From Bryoerythrophyllum caledonicum (lineage: Eukaryota; Streptophyta; Bryopsida; Pottiales; Pottiaceae): a stretch of DNA of 64,000 bases. The notes under the pieces were generated by a model. The model ran no database searches, had not been told where the DNA came from, and saw only the letters and a list, made by a program, of their open reading frames with translations. A program made the position numbers and the translations under genes. Positions within the stretch are counted from its first letter, which is position 1. Every line of letters begins with the position of its first letter. The DNA is taken from contig OZ020525.1 in the NCBI GenBank assembly GCA_963971425.1, positions 10,608,187 to 10,672,186 of the forward strand, read 5' to 3'. Shown in pieces: positions 55,496-64,000 of the stretch.

Positions 55496-58477
55496 TAATT
55501 TTCTTAACATGTAAGTAGGAAGCGTGGAGTCATTTGTCACTTTGTGAATTTAATATATTTTTTTGTATTCTATAGACTAAAATACATGCATGTATACACG
55601 GTTCCCCATTGACGTTTAAGGGTTAAATGTGGTGCAGTTGGATTTGGTGTTGCCATCAAACACTCTTTCACTGTAATTACAAGCAAATACAAACATTGGT
55701 GTATGTGAGACTTCAATGATTGAGTATTGACTGTAGTTCAAAAATGGTCTTGAAAGAAAAAGTCACAAATTTATGCAAGTTTCTAATTGTTTCCAGAAAA
55801 ACCCATACAACAAGTATCTCGTTGAAATGAATCTAAAGAAGAGTTTGATTTTAGATTTTCCAAAAAGACTTTGTTTTATAGTCATCTTAGGTCAAATAAA
55901 TAACAGACCTTCCTTTTCATTTATTGTATCACTGTCTATTTGTCTCAAGTAATTATTAGATATAGAGGTATTCAAATGGTCTTCAACCAAAAATAGTATA
56001 ATTGAATACTGATGAAGTTAACGGTTAGGTCAAAATAAACTAGCTATCTTCAAAGATAAAGAACAAGTTTGTATGATAAACAGTGAACATTATTTATCTG
56101 CCTTATTCATTTGAATTGATTTTAGATACACTATTTTTGTCCAAAACTGCCATCTTTGTTAAACATATAATAAGATTTAATAAACATATTTATCCAATAA
56201 TGGGTATTATTAACATCACTAATCTAGAACTCAAAGGACCTATTACTATGCATTTGGTGAAAATATTCAGGATGCGCATTAAAATGTTATGATAATTTCA
56301 TATTACTTAGTGTAGGAAACATTATTAACATTAGTTGTTGAACTAAGGACCATATGAAGCTAATTTGATTCAAAATATAAAGAAAAAAGATATATACATC
56401 TTAATATTCAATTCTCAAATAACTTTACAAATAACTTCAAAATTGAATAAAAACCAAAAAGACCAAGTGTACCAAGTGCTTGTGAGGCCCTCACTTTGTG
56501 TGGGTGGCTTGGTTTTCTTTCATTTTTGTGGATGTTGTTTCTATGGCCACTGGTTTCCCTTCCCTTTGTTTTCTATGAATTGAGTGAACTTAGCCTTCCC
56601 TTTGTTTTTTCTTTGAATTGAGTGTTAGCCTTGTGGTGTGTTTTGATTCCTAGGCTCAATGCCGGTTTCTTTGAAGCTCTTTGGTCTTGTTGTACTTTGT
56701 TTTCTATTAATTCAACCCGAATTGGGATTTTTAAGTACAAACTTTGCATAGTGTAAAAATTTTATTTTATTTTTAAGAATCTGAGAGTGTTGACTCTGTA
56801 AAAAAAACAAGGTGTAAAATAACCTTCAAATCTATCTTGATTGCTATTGCCTTCCAATTCGTGCAATAAAAAACAAGAACGATATGACCATGAGGCACAA
56901 TCTGCTATAAAATTTATGTCATGTTGTTAATTAATCATTATTGATATCAAATGAAGTTTAATTTTAAAATAGTTGAATCAATTATATATGTTATCATAAT
57001 CTTTTTATATAATAAAAACCAAGTGATACCTTATAAAGCTAAAACCTAGGCACAATACCATGTCTCAGCCCAATACCATGTTAGGTGATACCTGGATATA
57101 TGTTTACTTTACTTGGGATTGCCCTTGTCCCATTGGTAACGTCATCTACACTTGTATATATAAACATCATTTATAAATTAGGTAATTAATAATAGTTTTA
57201 ATATGAGTTTACTAAAAAGACACTAATGAAAGATTTTATCTAATGTAGAAGTTCACTTATAAGTTGGGACTGTTCATAATTTAGCCATTTCTATTTGGAA
57301 ATACAATATCAAAATTGCATGTAGTTCCAAAATGGTCATATAAAAATCATCATAAATATAATGAATTGTTCTCATGAAGTGATAAATTATCATTTAAAAA
57401 TAATCCCGCAAGTAGTACTTCAAGTTGCCGCTTTTAAGAATATATGATAGTTTTCTCTATCAAATAGTAAAGAGGTCTACCGTACAATTTCAGATGTGGT
57501 TGGCTAGGACTTCAAGATTGTGTAAGGAAATTCCAATTGTTGAAAGGATGTGAAATTAATATCGTTCAATTTTTTCTATTAATACTAATTTGTAGAAAAG
57601 ACCAAATAGGCTTAGATTTAATTCCATCACTTCAAATGACTTGTTCTAAGTATATTAGATAGTACTTCTCCCATTGAAAATTTTGAAAATTGCCTATTTA
57701 TGCTATTAAAATTTCAAAAATGATGTAAAAAACTAGAAATTTTAATTGGAAGGAGATTTTCTTTATTTAATGGCAAAGAAAGATCAAGTATTCAAATTGT
57801 GACCACTGAATATAATTTTCTTTAATGAAAATCATTTGATTAAAAAATAATCATAATTTGATCTTTTAAAACGTTACAAAACTTGAAGTTCATTGAACAA
57901 TGTATTGACTATATGTTAGATACAAGATTTCCCTTTGATTAGCTCTAATTATTTATAAGATTAAAATAAACTTTGCTTAGAATCAATCATTATACATTTT
58001 ATAAATCAAGTATTTGTATAAAGCTCGTAAATCTCCTAAAGTTGCTTGCTCGTATGGAAGAAGTAAACACTGGTGGGAGGTCTCTTCTAAGCTTGTACAA
58101 CCACATCATCCACATCGTGGTAGGAAAACTTGTTCCCTTGGATCCCACGGTACTTTGGCCATTGGCCGCGAAACTGTTCAATCATCTGCAAACATGCCAA
58201 GATTTAGTGCACTTCATAGCTGCCATAAATGTCTCCATAGCACCAATAAAAGCTAGTAATAATACATGATACAACTTCTAGTGGTAGAGTTGACACACAT
58301 TTTAAGAGTTATATTTCTAGAGTCACCTAAAAGTTGAATAAGATACCTCCTCTTCATATGAAATTCTAAATGATTTAAAATCAACTCAAATGAGAGAAAG
58401 ACACCTGGTTGATTTCATGCAAAATCTTTCTTCACTGTTCAAGAGTCCAGCTAGAACTACTTTCACTTGAGTTTAAA

Positions 58478-58540
58478 AACCACCAAGCTCTTCCATTGAC
58501 TTCAATTGAAGTATACAACACCAAGCTCTTCTATTGATCT
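58478..58540 (-). repeat. Dispersed AAGAGCTTGGTGGT repeat, copy c
   Basis: Minus-strand half-units at 58,478-58,494 (ACCACCAAGCTCTTCC) and 58,517-58,540 (ACACCAAGCTCTTCTATTGA). The flank ACTTGAGTTTA is shared with copy d. Confidence 0.7.
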
Positions 58541-58717
58541 AGAAATCGGTTTCAAGTTTTGATAAGTTTCCGCCTATTTAGACTACAAAGTTTCTACCTA
58601 TTGAATTCTATCGTGAACTCGAAAATGGTTAGCACTATGGACCTTGCTCTTGTTGATGGGGAAAGTCGATACAAAGACTCCGCCTTAGTGGACAGAGCCA
58701 ATAACAGAATAAAATGC

Positions 58718-58802
58718 AATGTATTCTTCTAGTTATACTCTGCTAGAAGAATACATTACAAAAAGACATTATAAAATACATTATAAAATGTAATGTATTT
58801 TA
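58718..58802. repeat. Two adjacent hairpin-forming inverted repeats
   Basis: AATGTATTCTTCTAG (58718-58732) pairs with CTAGAAGAATACATT (58743-58757). AAAATACATTA (58773-58783) pairs with TAATGTATTTT (58791-58801). Both share the word ATACATTA, so they look like one palindromic element in two registers. Confidence 0.8.
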
Positions 58803-59181
58803 TATTTTAAGAAAATCAGAGAACTGATATTTTGCAAAGAAACCAAAGCGACCGACTGGCCATCGCTTCCGTAAATCTCACTCTCCTTACACATGACCTC
58901 AATCTCCTACATCCATGTTCATGATAAACACCGACAATGTGCAACCTGTGAAGCATGTACATGGCTCCCACGCTATTTGAATCTCCACAGAACCAACTGA
59001 AAATAGAGCCAGCATTCGATTCTGTAGAGTTGGTTAATATCCATGTTCTAAATAACTTGAAAAGGAGCTAGAAAATCTAACAATAAACTAGTATTTCACC
59101 TAGAAAGGTGCCTCCTCACAAGCATAGGCATGTGTCTCTCGAAGAGACCTCTAGAAACAAGACCATACTTTGGAGTTCTAC

Positions 59182-62100
59182 TCACCTAGACACCCTTCGG
59201 TACAGCTGCAAGGTGGTCTCACTGATACAGCCCAGCACATCCACACCGGCGGCAACGCACGCGCTCCGAATGTCCAGCACAGGCGCACAAGGATGCGGCC
59301 TCAGCGTCTGCTTCACCGCGCGCGTCGTCAAGTCCCACAGCCACACCGCATTGCTCGCCTCATCCCCGGACGCAAACAAGCAACTACTGTCTTGACCTTG
59401 ACCCTCGCCCCACTCGCGCACGATCGCCGTCCGCGACAGCACCGCCTTGCTCCTGTGCCCCACCATGGCGCCCTGCTCCTGCTCCCAGGCGCCCCTCCCT
59501 CGCGTGTAGGCGAAGTGGGTGGGGACGTGGATGCTGGGCCGAGAGGGCGGGGTGGGCTGGGTTGATGCGAGGTCTGTCTGGGTGGATGAGGACGCGCCGT
59601 CGGTTGGTGGTGCTGTGGGCTTGGGGCGGAAGGAGGCCACTGTTGCGTCCGCGGCGGGGTTGTGGGAGCAGGAGACGCAGACGGAGGACGCTCCTGGTTG
59701 CGGTAAGTACACCCATCTGCACACCATGGAGAGGATTAGTTAGACTCTTGCATCTCGTTCTTCACTCTCAACGACGGCTGAAACTACTTGAGTTTAGAGA
59801 CCACCAAGCTCTTCCTTAACTGAATGAAAAGACAAGACCAGCAAGCTCTCATCTATTGATCTAAGATCTCCTTAGAGCGAGGAAAGAGTAGTGAAAAGAG
59901 GAGGTATCTTTTTGAAGGTTTGGGTGAGTTTACAGCCAGAGACAGGGTTGTCATGACATGATACTAACCTCTTCTCTTGAGGTTGGTCGATACCAGGCCA
60001 GTACAGGAAGGTGCTGGCAGATGCGCTCAGGAGTCCGCCGCCCTCGAAGCCCTCGAACTCATGGTTAGCGTTCCCGGGAACATACTGTAACGTGTGGATT
60101 AGAGAGGAGCTCGGGCTTTTGAGAGTGTCTAGAGGCGACGAGGGTTGGCGCATATCAAAGGCAAGCAATGTGCCATTCTGTCAAAGAAAGTAAATCATCA
60201 GGACATCGATTCACAGATGGCTAATAACCAACTCTACAGAAGAGGTTTTCACCTGCAAGCCTGTGTACACTCGGTTTGGGTCGCATGGGTCCCATGCACA
60301 CGACCAAGATGGGTTCTGCATCCAAAACAAAAGTTGTTAAACCAGAACTAGTCAGGATGAGTATTAGTGGCCAATCCTATGTTATCAGTGCCTACTATAG
60401 TATTGTTATGAGATGACAACCGTTCAGTGATACGCATTCTATTCTGGTCCAAAGTTGAGGTTTAAGTAAGGTGCAACAGCATCAAGGCGCACCTGGGAAA
60501 GAAGGGGAAATGACACTGACGTCGACTATGAACATAAAAAGCAAGATATGGAGAAGAAAAGTGATGTCTACCGGAAGCTTGTATGTAGTGACAACGTTGT
60601 TGCTCTCCAAACTGGCACATACAAACCAAGATTCGGATCAGTCATCAGAAATAGATAAGGGTCGAAAAGAATTAACAAGTAACTAACAATTCACAAGCAT
60701 GGCAAGGTGGTAAGAAGGACCTGAAAAGGGAGAGTTTTCTGCCTAAAGAAGCCACTAGAGCTAGTTTCCCCGGATCCCTTGTGCCACTTGGGGCAATACG
60801 GATGTCACGAATTGCGCCTGTTCCCTCAGGAAGGTTCACAGATTCTCCCTCTGATAACGCCGACAGACTCATCTACAAAAAGCAAAAAAAATCAGCTATC
60901 AAAGTTAGAAACAGAATCGTTCGCCTGCTGCAAGAGAAATATGAGAAATACGCGCAATGAAGCAGTACTGAGCAGCTAAACCTCCATCCATAAACGAAAG
61001 GACCAGGTGTAGAGAAGAGGTGCAAACCTTTGTTAAGCCAGAACTGGTGTAGGTTTCAGGTGGTCTCCCAGAAACAAGCAGCAGCTGGCTCTGGGCGTCC
61101 ATGTCAAAGACCTTCGCTCCATTCAATGAGCGCTCAAACTGCCAATGCAAACTCACGAAAATATTAATATCACCAAACCCTGGGTCCAAAGCATACCCTC
61201 AGAATCGTGTCCGCATTCTTAGATATAACATCTTCTCAATGGGGACATGTGATAGTGGAGTCGGTTTGAATGTATTCCACATGAGGTCAAAGCCGCCGTC
61301 AAGACAATCAAGCAATCAAAACAATCATGGAATAACCGCACCTGTAAAGTGAATAACCCCTCCTCAAGTGGCTGACTATCAAAGGAACGCATCGGTGGTC
61401 TTGCCGCAATGTTTTGCTCAAGGTCTACAATCATCCCGGCATGTCTTTCATCAGATCGCCTCTGATCCTCTGGAACTGGCCGCGACGCATCGGTGCTCCT
61501 CATAGACAAGAACTGCAGAATACTTGGTCTTGACTGTCCGCTTTGTTGCTCATGGCTCGCTGTATTTCCGGGAGTATTTCTACGAGGTGTTGAACGAGGA
61601 CCGTTGTGCCCTGTGATGTGCATGTGATGAGCCGTGACGGCTATGTCATGGCCTCGGTGCCTAGGATTACCTGAAGCGTCGAACAGCACCTCAGAAAATT
61701 CGCGCTGATCTCGGGCTAGTCTAAGCCGAGCCTGCACAAAAAAAGAATCAGTTGAAGTAACTGTATCAAATTAAACCTGTTCCCAAAGGGATAATTGTTT
61801 AACTTGAATGACCGATCACCAATTGTCTCTTAAGCCAAATGATTATTTTCATGGTGGTTGTGGATACGTAAAAGATACTGCGAAAATACTAACCTGAGTG
61901 CGACGAAGTTCTTCTCGTAAGCTGGCAACCTGAAAGCGAGGCACGAGAAAGTGTTGTTACTGCATTCTTTCGAGAAACTCGTAATCTAAGGCACCAGATG
62001 AAAGCTGGTTGACAAAGTGAATAGTTCTTCCAGAAACCCACGCTAAAAAAGATGTCACTCTTCCTCCCACTCTAAACAAATAAGTACCTGATTCTTCAGC

Positions 62101-64000
62101 TCTTCATTTTGAGTGCGCAATGAACCAGCTTCCTGAATATACAAAAATTGATCAGTTTAACAGCCGTAGGAGGAGTGCACAAGCAGGAAAAAATCTAAGA
62201 AAGGAAGAGGCAGTGAACACCTCCATGTAGTGCTGGCTCTCCTCATCCAGTACAGAAATCCGAGGAACATACAATGTTCGAAGATCCTCAACTCTGGCCC
62301 TCTTGTTGCATTGCGGACACTGCCAAAGAGCTCAACACACAAAACTTTCAATGCACTAATTAGAGGTGATTTTAATCCAAGTCAATATAAAAAAAAGGAG
62401 AGGCTATCTTGTTGACATTGCAAGTAACTCCAAAGATGAGAAAACTGACCTTGCCTTGTTTCCTAGCAGCCATCTTCAGCCAACGCTTAATACAAGCCTT
62501 CCCGAAGAGATGACCACACGCCAGGGAGCTGTACCAAAGAACGACTGAGATAAAACACTCTCAAAATGAGATGAGACATGAATACCACGCAAAGAGAATG
62601 TGATTGCTCACCAGATGCGGTGGTTGCCAGTGCTCGTCCACGGTTCCATGCAGATAGGACATGTGATGCCCTCCGAATCCAACTGTTGCTCAGGGTTAGA
62701 AGTTCCTGCTTCTGCTGAAGAACGTGCAACATCAATTATCACGATGTAATACAACTCGAAAGAAGTAAAAGTATGTGAATGTTCCTCACCTTCAGAAGGT
62801 GCAGAAGGTGCAAAAGGTGCAACAGGTGCAAAAGCATCAAAGTCATCAGCTGTCAAACTGGGTTCCGCAAAATCTGAAGCCGTCAGCATGGGCTCTCCTG
62901 GACGAGCAGCGACCTCCCAGATCACCCGCAGATCATCGTCCTCGTCCTCCGCAGCTGCTGCGCTCTGGATTCCTTGAGCCTCCACAATTTCTGTAAGAAT
63001 AATGGATCAGTTTGCGAGAACCTGAAAGAGAATCTCTAGTTCAATCTGATAAAAAAAGATGGTGATACTCACCTCCGGGTCGTGCCACATTGGGAGATGA
63101 TGTCTCAGGAGGAATCACTTCCAGGTCCTCCTCTTGAACGGTGGGAACGGCGGTTTCCTGTTGCGGAGAGCTGCTAGGTGCATCTCCTGCAAAAAAAACA
63201 ATACGCACATACAGACACCGCTTCGGTTTTGCTGGTATCTTTGCCAAGCCAAACTCTAAACCCTAAACACATAGAGACACATCACATCACGCTGGTATCT
63301 CTGTCTTGCACATCCTAGACCCTAATCAGATACAGACACACGCTTCATACAAAGCTCGATCAAATCCAAAACCCTAATCACATACAGACACACGCTTCGT
63401 ACAAAGCTCGATCAAATCCTAAACCCCTCCAAAATCCGGCAACTCACCTTGCAAGGCACCGTCCGCCTCATCCCCTCGAAACGAAAGCGGATCATCATCG
63501 TGTCCTTGAGGTGAAGCATCACTTCCTGCAATCAATTCTTCCGCACCAGGAACAATCTCATCTGCAATCTGCCTCCACTCCTCATTCACACCATCATCTG
63601 GAGCATCACTTCCTGCGACCAATTCTTCCGCACCAGGAACAATCTCATCTACAATCTGCCTCCGCTCCTCATTCACACCATCATCTGGAGCATCACTTCC
63701 TGCAGCCAATTCTTCCGCACCAGGAACAATCTCATCTACAATCTGCCTCCACTCCTCATTCACACCATCATCTGGAGCATCACAGGGCAAGTCTAGCCCA
63801 TCATCATTCCCTTCACCAATCCCTTCAATGGCACCATCATCCGTCGCAGCATTGTCTCTGAACGTCGAGTGATCACTCACCACCGTCACATCTGCACACG
63901 AACCAAATAATACCAATAACCACATAAATTTCATTTCATACCACATCTGAGTTTCTACATCATCATCATCATCAGTCACCTGTATGATCCGTGGCGCCAA
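59182..64000 (-). CDS. RFWD3: RFWD3-type E3 ubiquitin ligase (RING, coiled coil, WD40), 5' end outside window
   Basis: Exons: >64000-63980, 63891-63448, 63186-63073, 62990-62790, 62714-62612, 62528-62450, 62319-62221, 62132-62088, 61929-61894, 61731-61342, 61138-61028, 60872-60721, 60611-60572, 60315-60253, 60177-59969 and 59716-59182. Phases agree throughout (about 880 codons). An acidic N-terminal part has three 29-aa repeats. A C3HC4 RING follows (CPICMEPWTSTGNHRICSL, ACGHLFGKACIKRWL, CPQCNK), then a Leu/Glu/Arg coiled coil (SLRTQNEELKNQVASLREEL) and a divergent WD40-like C-terminus (VFDMDAQSQLLLVSG, SWSCAWDPCDPNRVYTGLQ, ASNAVWLWDLTTRAV). Animal RFWD3 ubiquitinates RPA and RAD51 at stalled forks; the same role here is an inference. 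Intact within the window. Confidence 0.92.
59799..59862 (-). repeat. Dispersed AAGAGCTTGGTGGT repeat, copy d
   Basis: Half-units ACCACCAAGCTCTTCC (59,799) and CAGCAAGCTCTCATCTATTG (59,839), in the last intron of the RFWD3-type gene. The upstream flank (TTCTTCACT, ACTTGAGTTTA) matches copy c. Confidence 0.7.
63255..63269 (+). repeat. Telomere-like motif inside the second intron of the RFWD3-type gene
   Basis: CTAAACCCTAAACAC, followed by further CCCTAA words near 63,316, 63,370 and 63,420. The 261-bp intron also repeats CACATACAGACACACGCTTC. Confidence 0.6.
63516..63782 (-). repeat. Coding 87-bp tandem repeat x3 in the RFWD3-type gene
   Basis: Three in-frame copies (boundaries near 63516, 63603, 63690, 63777) encode DAPDDGVNEEWRQIVDEIVP followed by GAEEL(A/V/I)AGS. 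The copies differ at only a few bases, so the expansion is recent. Confidence 0.9.

Larger units (their letters stand above)
55500..59181. other. AT-rich intergenic region, no supported gene
   Basis: No coding homology found. Around 58,014-58,256 both strands are open, and the minus strand reads pieces such as QFRGQWPKYRG, KFSYHDVDDVVVQA and KRPPTSVYFFHTS across frames, so a decayed exon is possible. 58,700-58,802 holds hairpins. Confidence 0.5.

Noticed and set aside
57973-58269. 98-codon plus-strand gene in the AT-rich gap
   Set aside because: Both strands are open over the same short GC-richer patch and neither reads as a clear protein; at most a decayed exon.
59170-59819. Plus-strand frames opposite the last RFWD3-type exon
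   Set aside because: Shadows of a 535-bp GC-rich coding exon whose own phase is fixed by fifteen consistent splice junctions.
1-64000. tRNA, rRNA or organelle-DNA insertions
   Set aside because: No cloverleaf-like or rRNA core sequence noticed on reading; a tRNAscan/Infernal run would be needed to exclude them fully.

Overview
This is a nuclear window from a land plant, most likely a spore-bearing one (lycophyte or bryophyte). Pointers are a spliced nuclear gene for organelle EF-Tu with a telo-box upstream, a cytokinin-receptor-type receiver fragment, a plant L1 LINE with a C-terminal RT zinc-binding domain, a small Ty1/copia element, and mostly 75-260 bp GT-AG introns. The lineage is an inference; no ribosomal, tRNA or plastid sequence is present to fix it.

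Layout. 1-15 kb is AT-rich and gene-poor. It holds remnants of a transposase-like gene, a degenerate ~158-bp tandem array built around an inverted-repeat core (TTCGGCACCGAA), a pseudogene of INO80 complex subunit C (IES6), a decayed multi-exon gene with a WDGNHR motif, and a block of foldback and tandem repeats (14.6-15.0 kb). 15.1-22.4 kb is a nearly complete minus-strand L1-type LINE (7.3 kb) with a 13-bp target-site duplication. Its empty target site survives in two paralogous copies further right.

15.1-48.8 kb is a tandem triplication. Units begin at about 15,084 (unit 1, swollen by the LINE and a copia element), 36,025 (unit 2) and 42,265 (unit 3); units 2 and 3 are offset by about 6.24 kb. 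Each carries an intact, GC-rich, intronless 269-270 aa gene resembling proteins annotated as 'up-regulated in Daf-2 domain' (24,270; 37,351; 43,588) and a 5'-truncated PIF1-type helicase gene on the other strand. Units 1 and 3 also hold a small two-helix membrane protein gene, intact only in unit 3. Units 1 and 2 end in a block with the tail of a hybrid histidine kinase receiver domain. Units 2 and 3 are almost identical, yet 15 of the 16 base differences between their Daf-2-like genes lie in codons whose amino acid changes.

49-64 kb is conventional gene space, all on the minus strand: an AVT6-type amino acid transporter (5 exons, frame interrupted three times by single-base changes), mitochondrial elongation factor Tu (12 exons, intact), and an RFWD3-type RING/WD40 ubiquitin ligase (16 exons seen, 5' end beyond the window). 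A gene-free AT-rich stretch at 55.5-59.1 kb separates the last two. An ~18-bp tandem repeat with a palindromic core sits just upstream of the EF-Tu gene, and a small dispersed repeat (AAGAGCTTGGTGGT) recurs between 49 and 60 kb.
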